A DNA stretch of 64,000 nt from Valencia hispanica (GCA_963556495.2 OY747716.1:27886818-27950817); one strand, 5' to 3'. Numbered from the stretch's first letter, positions 1-11,925 are shown. Notes: generated from the letters alone by a model not told the origin. Made by a program: numbers and translations.

Positions 1-506
1 AGTCGTTGTAAACTGATACAAATTAATTAAGCTGCATTTTTTACTCTGTAAACCTATAATTTATTGCCTAGTTATGCCTTTTTACTCCACTAGATGGAGT
101 AAGAGCACAATAAATGAACTCAACTACCCCCCCAGTATGGCCATGCATTCTTGGAATAGTTTGTAGCATTTTTACCGTATTTATCTAACCACATTTGAAA
201 TATCATTTACATCTTTTTGAGCTTTTGACTTTGTACAAAGCTGTAGGTTTCACTTTTTTCACAAATGGCCTCCTTCATCCTCTCTCTTCCTATTCCTTTG
301 TCTGTTATGATGCATGTAGAAAATGTCAATTGCCTGCAAATGACCCTGAATGCCCAAACCATTTCACCTTAGAATACAGAGTCCTCATGTACTGCATCTG
401 TTTTATCACCACACACGTTTTCGTTTTGCATTTGTCCTAAATATCTCTCATTAGCGTGTTTCTGCGGGGTGAGTGTGGCTGACAGATCTGAATGTTTCCA
501 CTGCAG

Positions 507-684
507 GTATGAGCCAACAAGCAGATGGGAGTTTTGCAGGAGCCAGCACGCCGCAGAGCCCTCTGCTTTCTCCACGCATGGCGCACACACAGTCCCCCAT
601 GATGCAGCAGGGCCAACAGAACGCCGCTTTCCAGGGTTCCCCTGACATGAACGGATGGCCACAGGGTAACATTGGAGGCAACAG
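507..684 (+). CDS. ncoa2: ncoa2 (nuclear receptor coactivator 2) internal coding exon
   Basis: This exon encodes part of the C-terminal activation region of a p160 steroid-receptor coactivator, a nuclear protein that bridges ligand-bound nuclear receptors to CBP/p300 and arginine methyltransferases. The acceptor is ...ctgcag at 501-506 and the donor is AG|gtaggg at 685. The reading frame begins with two bases completing a Gly codon, then Met-Ser-Gln-Gln. It contains the family signature [14 protein letters not shown] and then MNGWPQGN, both typical of the NCOA2 C-terminus. The phase (two bases carried over) joins exactly to the next exon at 1744, rebuilding GGN-S-MFSQQ. NCOA1 and NCOA3 are the alternatives; adjacency to prdm14 favours NCOA2. 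Upstream exons lie outside the window. Confidence 0.88.
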
Positions 685-1743
685 GTAGGGATGACCAGAA
701 CTTCCAGCTGAATGTGTCGGTAAAAACTCAAACATGAAGACAAAGTTAATGTTTGTGGATCCGGATGGTTTCAGATTTCTTTTTTTTTTCAAGAAATGTC
801 GAGCAGTGATGTTTGTGAGTCTTATGGTCATCTAATGAGTAAAAGAAACTGATCTTGAAGGCTTATCTGTTTCAGAAGAAATAAGATTTATATTTTTGCA
901 AAAAAATAAAATAATCTCTAGATCAATGAACAGAAGATCTTAGTCTAAATATCAGCAAGCTACATTGGAAGTAAAGTAATATTGGCAGCACACTTAAAGT
1001 GTGTAGGTTGTTTTGAAATAATTATCCAGTTAAGATGGTTAAAATGAGTTAATTTCTCTGAGAATATGCATCAATGTATTATTTAATCTCCTCAGTTTGC
1101 TGTAAAACCTCTTTAAAAAGTGACTTTCAAACTGATTTTCTTATGTATTTATTCAGTTTTTCTTCACTATCAAAGCAATGATAAAATATCGATGCATTTA
1201 TGGGAGGGTACTTTCATCTAATATTTATCACAGTATTTTAAGAAAAAGCTGCTGAAACCATTATTATTATTATTAAGGGATGTTGAGAAATAATTTAAAT
1301 GAATCAGGAAAATAAGCAGAAATTAATATATGCTGCTGGTAGCATTAGTAGTATTCATTCAGTCAAACATTTATTTATATTTATTTTTATAATACAATAG
1401 CAGAGACATGTTTAACTGCCCTAATAAAAAGATAAATTACACTGTTTAATTTTTCTTGTGTTCTTTGTGCATCTAGGGTTTGGGAATGTTCTTAGCTTTC
1501 AGTTTCAGTTTAATTCTGTCAGGAAAGAACTGTTAAAACTCTAATGTTGGGATGTATTTTCTTTTAAACTGACTGCACCTACCTAACAAAATTATCACAT
1601 TATAAATGTGGGGAGAAAAAATTAAAGCAAATATTTATCAATTATGTGCATTCTGGGTAATGAAGATAACTTTATATGCATACATAAGCACGCATATGGT
1701 AGTTGAGCATTCTAACGGCTTCCTTTCCATTTGCTCTCCCCAG

Positions 1744-1948
1744 TATGTTCTCGCAGCAGCAGACGTCGCCGCAGTTCACCCAACAGAACAGCACCAACAT
1801 GTACAACGGCAACAGCATGGGCCTGAACAGCGTTTCCATGGCCACCAACATGGCAACCAGCAGCATGGGCCAGATGAGCGGACAGATGAGCGTCACATCC
1901 ATGGCGTCGGGGTCATCGCCCGGCTTGCCCCCCATGGGGCAAGAACAG
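1744..1948 (+). CDS. ncoa2: ncoa2 coding exon, C-terminal Ser/Met/Gln-rich region
   Basis: The acceptor is ctccccag at 1736-1743 and the donor CAG|gtagat at 1949. The exon finishes the split Ser codon and runs through MFSQQ, a Gln/Asn-rich stretch, SMATNM, MGQMSGQMSVTSM and PPMGQEQ, closely following the vertebrate NCOA2 C-terminus. It ends in phase 0. If the intron were retained, translation would stop four codons later (V-D-P-stop). In mammalian NCOA2 a further block of about 30 residues (beginning VNDPALRGG and ending just before KYC) follows this point; I could not find it in the following intron. Repeated ATG/AGC/CAG codons make this region compositionally biased but clearly coding. Confidence 0.9.
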
Positions 1949-2227
1949 GTAGATCCTTAACAAAACATTTTGTCTGCGTATCCAACTTGCAGTGCCAATC
2001 AGAAGCTTACATATGCTTGTAATGAGCATGAATCCCATAAATACTTTAACAGTTTTTATAAGCCATTCATTTGTTAAGGGTGGATGGTTCAGCTCGATAC
2101 AACTTCAGTGGTTTTTTTAACAGAACAATTAGGTGCACGAGTTTGAATTTACTGTGGCTTTCTCTAAAAACATACAGGCTCAAAAACACATTCAATACCA
2201 CTAATATTTTGATACTTGTTGTTTAGT

Positions 2228-2340
2228 AGTAATAATAATAATAATACTACATTTGATTTAAAAGCACCTTTCAAGACACCCAAGGACACTTAACAATAGA
2301 ATAAAAACAAATAATAAAACAATTCTAGAACAATTAAAAA
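2228..2340 (-). repeat. LINE/SINE tail-like dispersed repeat
   Basis: An (AAT)n run is followed by the phrase ttaaaagcacctttcaagacacccaagg and an A-rich stretch. This is the reverse complement of a common teleost retroelement 3' end ("cactttataaataaag"-type). Family not assigned. Confidence 0.45.
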
Positions 2341-2432
2341 AAACAAGAAAATCCAAAGTGCAAACAATACATTCATAGTAAGTTGCAGTGAAAGGATGCA
2401 CTTTTGTTGCCGTCAACAAGCCTCTTGTATTA

Positions 2433-4009
2433 CAGGTCCTTCTCAAAAAATTAGCATATTGTGATAAAGTTCATTCTTTTCCATAATGTAATGATTAAAA
2501 TTAAACTTTCATATATTTTAGATTCATTGCACACCAACTGAAATATTTCAGGTCTTTTATTGTTTTAAAACTGATGATTTTGGCATACAGCTCATGAAAA
2601 CCCAAAATTCCTATCTCAAAAAATTAGCATATTTCATCCGACCAATAAAAGAAAAGTGTTTTTAATATAAAAAAAAAAGTCAACCTAATTATATTCAGTT
2701 ATGCACTCAATACTTGGTCGGGAATCCTTTTGCAGAAATGACTGCTTCTATGCAGCGTGGCATGGAGGCAATCACCCTGTGGCACTGCTGAGGTGTTATG
2801 GAGGCCCAGGATGCTTCAATAGCGGCCTTAAGCTCATCCAGAGTGTTGGCTCTTGCGTCTCTCAACTTCCTCTTCACAATATCCCACAGATTCTCTGTGG
2901 GGTTCAGGTCAGGAGAGTTGGCAGGCCAATTGAGCACAGTAATACCATGGTCAGTAAACCATTTACCAGTGGTTTTGGCACTGTGAGCAGGTGCCAGGGC
3001 GTGCTGAAAAATGAAATCTTCATCTCCATAAAGCTTTTCAGCAGATGGAAGCATGAAGTGCTCCAAAGTCTCCTGATAGCTAGCTGCATTGACCCTGCCC
3101 TTGATAAAACACAGTGGACCAACAACAGCAGCTGACATGGCACCTCAGACCATCGCTGACTGTGGGGACTTGACACTGGACTTAAGACATTTTGGCATTT
3201 CCTTCTCCCCAGTCTTCCTCCAGACTCTGGCACCTTGATTTCCGAATGACATGCAAAATTTGCTTTCATCCGAAAAAAGTACTTTGGACCACTGAGCAAC
3301 AGTCCAGTGCTGCTTCTCTGTAGCCCAGGTCAGGCGCTTCTGCCGCTGTTTCTGGTTCAAAAGTGGCTTGTAGCCCATTTCCTGCACACGCCTGTGCACC
3401 GTAGCTCTGGATGTTTCTACTCCAGACTCAGTCCACTGCTTCCGCAAGTCCCCCAAGTGTCTGGAATCGGTCCTTCTCCACAATCTTCCTCAGGGTCCGG
3501 TCACCTCTTCTCGTTGTGCAGCGTTTTCTGCCAGACTTTTTTCTTCCCACAGACTTCCCACTGAGGTGCCTTGATACAGCACTCTGGGAACAGCCTATTC
3601 GTTCAGAAATTTCTTTGTGTCTTACCCTCTTGCTTGAGGGTGTCAATGATGGCCTTCTGGGCAGCAGTCAGGTCGACAGTCTTACCCATGATTGCGGTTT
3701 TGAGTAATGAACCAGTTTTTAAAAGCCTCAGGAATCTTTGCAGGTGTTTAGAGTTAATTAGTTGATTCAGATGATTAGGTTAATAGCTCGTTTAGAGAAC
3801 CTTTTCATGATATGCTAATTTTTTGAGATAGGAATTTTGGGTTTTCATGAGCTGTATGCCAAAATAATCAGTTTTAAAACAATGAAAAACCTGAAATATT
3901 TCAGTTGGTGTGCAAGGAATCTAAAATATATGAAAGTTTAATTTTTATCATTACATTATGGAAAAGAATGAACTTTATCACAATATGCTAATTTTTTGAG
4001 AAGGACCTG
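2433..4009 (-). mobile_element. Tc1-like DNA transposon, complete ends, long inverted repeats, dead transposase
   Basis: The element begins CAGGTCCTTCTCAAAAAATT at 2433, ends with its reverse complement at 4009, and is flanked by TA on both sides. The terminal arms are about 200 bp and nearly identical. Each arm has an outer and an inner copy of CTCAAAAAATTAGCATAT (2442-2459 and 2615-2632; reversed at 3810-3827 and 3983-4000), the IR/DR layout seen in Sleeping Beauty-type elements. The transposase is on the - strand. It belongs to the DD34E Tc1 family and acts by cut-and-paste at TA sites. Confidence 0.95.
2707..3646 (-). pseudogene. Tc1 transposase, inactivated
   Basis: Three - strand segments together span the whole protein. 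3428-3646 is the paired-like helix-turn-helix DNA-binding N-terminus (...RIGCSQSAVSRHLSGK). 3145-3483 is the second DNA-binding part and first catalytic block, with LFSDESKF. 2707-3138 is the rest, through SPDLNPTENLWD to the C-terminus KGFPTKY. A frameshift lies just after the DRFQTLG motif and a TGA replaces the expected Trp near 3145. The second catalytic Asp is replaced: the motif reads QHALAPAHS instead of QHDLAPAHS, the changed codon being at 2998-3000. The final Glu is intact. The protein cannot be active. Confidence 0.92.
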
Positions 4010-4029
4010 TATTATGGCTGACTATCTGA

Positions 4030-4720
4030 CCACTTTTATTGGCAATAAACGAAGACCTTATAAACTGGTCCGTCTCTTGGCACAGACCCCTTCTCTAAGC
4101 AGAGTCCTTTCATTTTGAATGGGGTTAAGGTCAAGCCATATCAGAAGAATTACGCATTAAAACCCAGTTTGGATGTGTGTTTGGGGTCTTTGGTGGAAAC
4201 ATAAAATGGTCTATGTATTTCAAACGGCTTGGTTGTTGAAATGAAATTGAAGAGCTTCAAGGTAGTCCTCTGAGTTTATTGTTCCACTCACTTTGTCCAG
4301 TTCACTTTTAACACTATCAACAGAATATGCCCTCATGGGTTGTCAAACTGAACGATGATCCCAAGTATACAGTAAAACTGATTATTGGAATGAATGAAGG
4401 AGTCAAACATCATGCTTCTGGAATGAGCTTGATCACAACCCTATTGAAACTTTGTGTACTAAACCTAAATGTTGACTTGAAACTATTTACATGATCTTTA
4501 CCAATTCAGAATTATCAAATGTTCACCCCAAATTATACCAGAAGCTTTTTAAATGGTTCAGACAATCACTAAGGAACTATTCAGGTATTTAAGCTTAATG
4601 GATTTGAGAAAAACCACAATATATTCAAACTTTTGCACCCATGTCACATTTTTAAATCCATCAAAGTTGTTTGTTGTATTATGGAATAAAGCAGTTCAGA
4701 TGAATCATTAAAGGCCCCAA
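4030..4720 (+). mobile_element. Degenerate Tc1-like relic
   Basis: Starting directly after the complete Tc1 element, this stretch retains phrases of a Tc1-like transposase on the + strand: gatgatcccaagtata (DDPKYT), catgcttctggaatg, cacaaccctattgaaa and ttataccagaagctt. No open frame survives. The ends are not defined. Confidence 0.55.
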
Positions 4721-7065
4721 ACGAATCTGACATTCACGCCCCAGATGAATGTAGACTTCTTAGGGGCACTGTATTTCTCTTGGAGTTATTCTAAGGTCTG
4801 TGTTTGGCTCCCTTTTATTTAATAGCCCTGCTAGTGAATAATTTACTCAATAGTTTACGTAGCTCCTCTAAAGTTCTGCTACTTGTCTTCAACTTTTAGG
4901 ATAGTGATGTAATTGAGCACTTTAAAGCCAGGCCATTTAGTTACACTTTTATGTAGGCTGCTGACGTTACTCACTGACTCACATGTTTCATGTATCACTT
5001 GATTCCTGCTGCGCCTCGCTTATTTAATGCCCGCCAAGTTAATTCGTCTCCGTTTGTCTCGCTCGTATCGTTAGGCTGGTATCTGTGAGGCACTGTTGTT
5101 GACCGTAATGCTTTTAAGCCAGTAAAAATCCATGAATATTTAACTACAGTGCTCCTGTTTGATTGCCTGCTGTCCAGACTGTTGTAACATAGCAGCATGT
5201 CCGTCACTGGACTTATCTTCCCTCCAGGTTTATAGAAGAAAAATATTGGCACTTAGATTATTTCAATTATTTACTGTTGGGCCATTAGTGCATGCATTTG
5301 TTTTTTTTCCCTATGGGTTTTATGCTTGATGGTGTGCTCCAACACTGTTTGTAATTTCCTATAGTCAGACAAGTTCAAGTTATTTGATGAGTTTTACTCT
5401 TCAATGTAGGTTTTACATTTATTAATCTACATTTAAGATTTTACATAAAATTTCCATACAAGTTAAGTTATATGAACTTGCTTTAATTAATATATATTCC
5501 ATCCAGCTCTGTAAGAAGGAATTCATCACAGTGCATTTAGCTTTCTGCGTGAAGGGTTTGCACCTTAAACTGCTTTGTCATTTCTAGTAGACATGTTGAG
5601 CTTAAAGCAGTCAGACGCAATCTTATCTGATTCATGTGCATCTGGAAAACACTAATTGTCAAAAAGAAAAACTATTTTCATAATGCAAGTCAAAAAAGAA
5701 TTATTTTTTTATTCACTCCACACAGATGAATGTATTTTTCAGATTTTTATTCGTGTTTATTTTGATGGTTTTGCCTTACTGTCAAAACACCCAAAACTGA
5801 GTTTCTCAGAAAATGTGAAGATGAGATTTGTTTTTACAGAAATTCTTTTCTATGGCTTTTACAATAATGTGAGAAGAATTTTAGCTCGTCAGTTGTCCAT
5901 CATGCACTTTTTGACACCTTCCACAAGGAGAAAAAGCCACAAATATAATTGCTAAACAAGCTGGCTGTATCGAGTGCAAGAGCCGCTAACATAGTGGACA
6001 CCATTTAGCTTTTTTTAAGGACTACTTTATGTAGTTTAGTAAGAAGAGAGGAAAGGAAGAATGCCAATAACCCCATGTTACTGGACTATCAGTGCTTAAA
6101 CCACTTATTGGAAATAAGTTTAAATAGTTTAAATCACTGATAGTCTCAACTGTGGATTGGAACAGATTTTAGCATCAACAATGCAAAAAACACAACAAAG
6201 CACAATGAAATAAACAATCAAAAACAATATTTAAATTGCTTTAACCTTAACTAACTTATCTCTGTCCAGATACAAAACCTTTCTTTGGTCGTTTCTAAGA
6301 ACAAAGGAGCTCTCGGTACTCAGTGAGTTGTGTGGCGCTTAACAAATGAAGATGAGTTGGTCAGATTAAAGAGAGCCTTCGCAGTGGCAAAAACAAGGGA
6401 CAGGTTGTTGCGGTGGATGGGAAGAGTGGAGCCTCTGCAGCGTTTGCCGGTTAAATTAAAAAAAGGGGAACGGTGGCAGTGGCCCCTGGGCTAGGGGCTA
6501 GTGGTGGGGACACAGTTCCTCTTCTCTCTGCTCCGGGGGGTCGCCTGGGGCTGGGCTTCAGCTTTTGCAGCAGCCGGCTGGCGAACCATATGCTCAGCTG
6601 GCACATGCAGGCCATGTGTGTGAAGTTACTGTTTTTCTTTCCCATCAGTTTAGTGATGGGATCAGAGACAGCGTCTCTTTTTGCGGAATCTATAAATCAA
6701 AGATTCCTTCTGCCGACTTTCAAATAGGCCAGGGTTGAGGCTTGTTCTTCGGCCGTAATACAGTCTCTGATTGCCTAAAGTGTAGACTGAATATTTACTT
6801 TGGATCCAGGGTTACTTTAAAGATGTAATACCTCCCTTCTTCACCTGCAAACATGGGGTCTCACTTGTTGTCTCACCAATGTAAGCCTTCCAGGTTAGGG
6901 GATGTGAAAGATGGCGTTCTGGGCGCTCAGCTTTGTTAACCTTATCACGTGATCATGCTCTGACACGCCTACCTCCTAGAAACTGATCGTGGGTTAATGC
7001 AGTGCATGCTGGGATTTTATACCAGTCTCTTTGTTCCCAGTATGTAGTTCAGTCAGTTCAATTCA

Positions 7066-7545
7066 GCTTATTTATAGAGCGCCAATTTATAACACAAGTC
7101 ATCTTAAGGCACTATAGAAGAAAAGTCATTTCAATTCAATCATACATACATTCCAATTAATCCTTCAGGTCATTATTCCAAACAGTTTAAAAGTTTTCGA
7201 TCTAAACAATCCCAGCAGATTTCATCGAGTCAGTGACTTGCAGCATTCACTCTTCCTGGATGAACATGTAGCAACAGTAGACAGTCGCCTGCATTGTGCA
7301 GCCATCTCCCACGAGAGAGCAGAGACACAAAAAGAACTGATGTAAAAGTACTCACAGAGAACGTTCAGTTACAGGGAGCACCATCCCAGTCAATGTCCCC
7401 CTCCAACGAGGCACCACAGCCGAACAGAGCGCCAGACCAGGTGTAGCTTCTATTGAGAGAAAAACACTGAGAGAAAACAAAGTTAGCAGTCAAAATAGCA
7501 GCATATAATGCAATTGGAGAGTAGTAGAAGAGAAAAGTAGCAGAC
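7066..7545 (-). repeat. Retroelement 3'-end repeat, teleost type
   Basis: Begins ttcaattcagcttatttatagagcgccaatttataacaca and continues with gtcatcttaaggcact and catcgagtcagtgacttgcagca, a widely dispersed teleost repeat read here in reverse. A shorter relative occurs at 39882-39985. It shows no coding capacity; class assignment (LINE 3' end) is from memory of such repeats. Confidence 0.45.
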
Positions 7546-7559
7546 TGAAGAAAGGATCT

Positions 7560-8660
7560 TCATGGCTGGGATCTCAACAGTGCTTTATGGGGATTGTCTT
7601 TGCATAGATTTCTGCATCAATCCAATGTGGTGTGGAAGTAATCACCATGTCACTGCTGAGTTAAGAAAGTCCAGGTTGCTGGGATTTAAGTCAGCCTAAT
7701 CAAGCACAGTGATACCATGGCCAGTAAAGCAGATGTGAAAACCTTTTGGTAGGTGCCACGTCCTGCTAGAAAAAGAAATCCACATCTCTATAAAGCTTGT
7801 GAACAGAAGGAAGCATGAAGTGCTGAGCTGACTTTGGACTTGATAAACCACAGCAGACAAACAATATGGAAGCAAATATGTATCATAATTCAAATTAAAG
7901 CGCATTATCTGAAATGCTTTTTAATTTTCACAATGCAACTGCCAATGTTGACTCATTCATAAGAAATCATCCAAATTGAATTGTGGAAAAAATGATGTGG
8001 GGTGTGCGAAAAACGAAAAAAGCAATGTCCTTTATCGTTTTCATTTATTCACAGAATGAGCAATTTTGCAGAAGAAAATGAAAAAGCAGTTTGGAAGATT
8101 TATTTTTATTTATGAGGCAAAACAGCAGTTGTATTCTGAAAATGAAAAAGCATTTCACCTAATTTGTTTTAATTAGAATTATGATACAGATTTGCTTCCA
8201 TAGCACACCAGCAGATGCCTTGACTCTGCAAATCATCACTGTGAAAGCTTCACACTGGGCCTCAAGCCGGTTAAATTCTGTACGTCTTCACTCTTCCCCC
8301 AGACTCTCTGACCTGGATATTCTAATGAAATGCAAAATGTACTTTTAAATGAAAGGAGGACTTTGGTGCAATGTGCAACAGTCCATACCTTTTTTTCCTC
8401 CTTAGCCCAAGATGCACTTTCAGCATCTCTGCCGCAGAAGTGGCTTAATACTAGGAATGCTACAGTTGTGAACATGTATGTCTGTTTGTGGTGACTCTAG
8501 GAACATCTGACTCCAGCTGCAGTCCACACCTTGATAGTATCCCACAAACCGCTTCTTTACTCCACAATCCTCTATCTTTTTCTACCACATTTTTTTCTTC
8601 CACTCAACTTTACATGAACATGTTTGGATACAGCAAACTATGAACAGCCAGATTCTTTGT
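7560..8660 (-). mobile_element. Tc1-like relic interrupted by a MITE
   Basis: Two - strand blocks of an old Tc1 transposase lie either side of a small nested element. 7696-7866 carries GHGITVLD, and 8201-8475 carries WTVAHCTKVLLSFKSTFC, in which the first catalytic block (normally FSDESKF) is ruined. The order matches the intact-length copy at 2433-4009. Its own terminal repeats are not recognisable. Confidence 0.7.
7867..8200. mobile_element. TA-flanked MITE nested in a Tc1 relic
   Basis: 334 bp with terminal inverted repeats of about 34 bp: the left end starts TGGAAGCAAATATGTATCAT and the right end is its reverse complement with two or three mismatches (GAATTATGATACAGATTTGC near 8175-8195, then TTCCA). 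TA is present on each side (7865-7866, 8201-8202). It has no coding capacity and an A-rich interior with the repeated phrase gaaaatgaaaaagca. Removing it rejoins the Tc1 relic in register. Confidence 0.8.
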
Positions 8661-8946
8661 GGCTTTAGCTCCTGTCTCCTGGAGTCAGTCTTCCCCACGA
8701 GTATATAGGTCATAACAAAGTATTTATGTATTAAAAGGCCCTTTTATTGTTCATGTTTAGTATTAAAATTTTCTGAGAACCCAATTTTTGTTTTTATCAG
8801 AATTGCCAGAAATGAAATGAATCACTTTGTGTAATGCATCCAAAAATTATAACAGTCTTAAAAGATCTGAAGTTTGACAAACTTGGAGGTACTCTGAATG
8901 GCTTCTTTGTTAAATCCTTAAACTAATATTTGCATTTCCTCCACAG

Positions 8947-8958
8947 AAATACTGTTGA
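8947..8958 (+). CDS. ncoa2: ncoa2 terminal coding exon (Lys-Tyr-Cys-stop)
   Basis: After the acceptor tttcctccacag the first four codons are AAA TAC TGT TGA, giving KYC-stop. This is the exact C-terminus shared by NCOA2 and NCOA3 proteins of vertebrates. The phase is 0, matching the 1744-1948 exon, so the predicted C-terminus is MGQEQ-KYC. The very short coding part followed by a long UTR is the known layout of the family's last exon. Direct joining of EQ to KYC resembles NCOA3 rather than mammalian NCOA2, where a small exon lies between them. Confidence 0.8.
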   Translation, partial: KYC

Positions 8959-11781
8959 CCCTCTTCAAGCTTCTTAACACGAACCTCAGCGATTAGCTGG
9001 TGCAGGGAGCGCGTCGGCCCTTTAAGAATCAAAGAGACAAACTGGTAACTAACCCGCTGCCCCTTGGACCAGCCAGGCTGTGTCCTGAGCCCCTTTCCCT
9101 CCCTCCCCCTCTCCTCACCCCAGCCGACCCATCGGGCCCCAGACTGACACAGGAGTGAGCAGAAGGCGAGCCTACCTGCCCGTCCAGCCGCATTCACCGT
9201 AGTGTGACTTACTGTAGGGCCCTCCTGGTGGGATAAACTGACTTCAGGGAGCAGAGGGGGCATCAGTGGATGTGATGAATGTATTCCTCTCAGCGGACAC
9301 CGGCCATCTACAATCTCATCTCAGAGAATTACCGAATCATTCTCTCTTCACTCATTTGGGACATTTCCTCATGGGTTCCAAACGGCAGCAGAGACTCCCA
9401 GGTCATGTTCACAAGTACAAACGGAGCTCAGTCGGTTTTGGCCTTTTTTGCTGTATTTTGTTTTATTATTGGGTTATTTTTTTTCTTGTTATGAAAATTA
9501 ATATGTAGATGGAAGACGGTGAAAAAAACTGATCTCGATAAACACTGCAGAAGAGTGATTTGAGTGGAATTCTATTAGAATAATTTAGTCAAGAGGTTTA
9601 TATAGTGTATTAAATTAAGTTTTATTTTTCTGTATAGATTCTTTTTAATTATTGTAGATGATTCTTTATCCTCGTAGCAAGAAGATTACTAAAAGTGTGA
9701 AAGAGGCACTTTTTAATCGTTTTTAACAGTAATGGTTGAGAAGATTCTTCTAATCGCCTGAATTATGGATTGTGATCTTGGTCCAGCTGTTTCAGAAGAT
9801 GTCAAAATCAAATATGGTTCAAAATGAATTGTACATACCGATGAGTAAAAACCTTTTATTTCCTATTTATTTTATTCCTTACTGGTCACTACTGCCTCTC
9901 TTAAAGCAGAGCAGTTATTTTTGCTTTTTTTGTTGTTGTTCTGTGAAGTCCTGACATTCTGGTGTTCTGGTACGACTCGGACAGGGAGGGTGCAGGTTGG
10001 TGGTTAGGGGGTGTGCTGTGTATACAGTGTACAGATTACGGCTTGCTTCTCTGCCTTTTAGCATAGAACACGGAAAAGTGTAAAAAAAAAGAAAAATCCT
10101 CACAGCCATACATTAACTCAAAACTATTTAAAAAAAGTGTGCTTTCTTTGTCGTCTGGAGTGAAAACTGCTTCGTACAAGCTGCTAGGTGCAAACTGTTC
10201 GGGTGTGATGTAAACAAGCAATAATTATTTGAGAATCCTTTTCTGTTTGTTTGTTTGTTTTGTAATTTTTGTACAGGTTCCTGAATTTAAAGAGGAAGAA
10301 AAAAAAAGACACATTTTTGCTCTGCGTTTGGATGCAGTATTAAACACCGTTTTCTATTGCAGTTTGTACCAAGAAAAAGTCTACATCCACACACACACAG
10401 CGTTCTTGATAAATTATGCAGCCACTTGAGGTGGGGGGGGGACCTGGAGAGGGGAGGTAGTTTATTTCCCCCCCTTGTGATCAAAATGAGCCCTCTCTTC
10501 CTCCAGCCTTTTTTCTTCTATCGCAGAGGTCAGAGTTTGGACTGCGCCTGCTCTGACAGACACTTAGCCATATTTTATGACCTCAGGCAATTAAAGTATA
10601 AAAGCGTTCGCTGATGATGTGCTGATCTATTTCCCCAAACGGGAATTGAGATCCAAAGCAAGTCATTCTCTCTAACTTCAAAAAAAAAAGTTTTTATATA
10701 AAGGCCCAGGAAAGACTTTGATCAAGCCAAATGATTCCTCACATTTCAATTGGATTTCTTTCGCTTCTTGGTTAAGCTGGTCCACACAGGAAAAAAAAAC
10801 TGGAGACCTCTGAAGATGTCACTGAGCAGGAAATAAATGCGGATGTTCATCAAAGAATCAGATTCACTCTGAATGTATAGTCATTAAAGGCCTACTGTTC
10901 TTTCTCTCCTAACATGTTGCAGTCACACCATGCTCTCTTCTGCATTTTTCTTGCTTTCCTTTGCATTTCCAGGTGTAATTCGAAGGTGTAGAGGAAGGCT
11001 GCGCGCACACTTTCTGTGTTTTGCCGTGGGTCTACAGGACGTTGTGCTTTTTTTTTTTCCATTAAAATGCTGTTTTGATTGTAAAATCCACCCATGCAGA
11101 ATAAAGCCTTTAAAAGCCATTTTCTCAAATAGGCTTTTAAAAGGATTCAGAGCCCTTTGCAAATTTCCAAAGATTGTCAGCATTTTGAAAAAAAACAAAA
11201 AAAAAAACAACTTAAAGCCATGTGGTAGCAGTGCATTTTTTAAAGAATTTCTGAAAACGGGTGCAGAGGAAGTGCACATATTCAGACTTTGGACCCACCT
11301 AACTACACGCTATATTTTCTTCTCTTTAACGTTTGCTTTTGCAGAACTTTAAATGCCCTTTTTGTATTGTCTGCTGGTTTGTTAGAGCTAAGATGCAAAC
11401 CTTTGAAATGCTAAACACCCTAGCATATTGCCTTAGATTTCGTCCTGTTCTTGTTCTTGTAAATTACACTGCTGTCTGTATAAATTTGTATAATGACTGG
11501 TTGTACAGTATTGAATGGGTGCACCACTATTCACCTCTTCTCCGCTGCTGAAGACTCGGCCACTCCCCTCCCCACAACCACAGTCATTGCTCTTCTATGT
11601 TGGGATAAGTTCATCCTCGCCTCACTGTTGTACGGAAAAGATGATTCACAGAGATACTGAAGCAATATGTACCATATTGGACTCTTCTTAAGAAAGATCA
11701 CTGTTTTGTTTTTGTTTTTTCTGCATTGTCCACAGGAGTCGCACTGTATTCCCGCATCCATCTTACCTTTGTTACCCTATA

Positions 11782-11823
11782 GGTGTGTGTGTGTGTGTGT
11801 GAGAGCACGTGTGTGTGTGCGTG
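11782..11823. repeat. (GT)n microsatellite
   Basis: Interrupted GT repeat within the ncoa2 3' UTR. Confidence 0.85.
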
Positions 11824-11919
11824 AGCGTTTTATGCAAAATTAGATATATAAGAGAAGGTAAAACCACAGTTATGCAAGTTGTGAACTAATATGGCTTTGC
11901 TGATGCTATTTGCCTTGTA

Positions 11920-11925
11920 AATAAA
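11920..11925 (+). terminator. Poly(A) signal of ncoa2
   Basis: Consensus AATAAA at the end of a 3-kb UTR that begins at the KYC stop codon. Additional AATAAA copies at 12040-12180 lie in AT-rich sequence and could be weak secondary signals. Confidence 0.6.

Larger units (their letters stand above)
1949..8946 (+). other. ncoa2 last intron, packed with DNA-transposon relics
   Basis: The intron is about 7 kb between donor CAG|gtagat and acceptor tcctccacag. It contains a complete Tc1 element, several Tc1 relics, a MITE and LINE-tail repeats, listed separately. About 4720-7060 shows no gene. The stretch around 6470-6560 is GC-rich compared with its surroundings but has no recognisable domain in either strand. 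I looked for the penultimate NCOA2 coding block (DPALRGGNLF-like) and did not see it. Confidence 0.7.

Noticed and set aside
1949..1960. V-D-P-stop continuation as the true ncoa2 C-terminus
   Set aside because: The donor CAG|gtagat and the phase-matched KYC-stop exon explain the data better, though an intron-retained form cannot be excluded.
6473..6727. 84-codon open frame in a GC-rich patch of the ncoa2 intron
   Set aside because: No domain and no matching splice phases; origin of the GC-rich patch remains unknown.
10930..11352. 140-codon frame in the ncoa2 3' UTR
   Set aside because: Phe/Lys-rich translation of T- and A-runs; opposite-strand frames are equally long.
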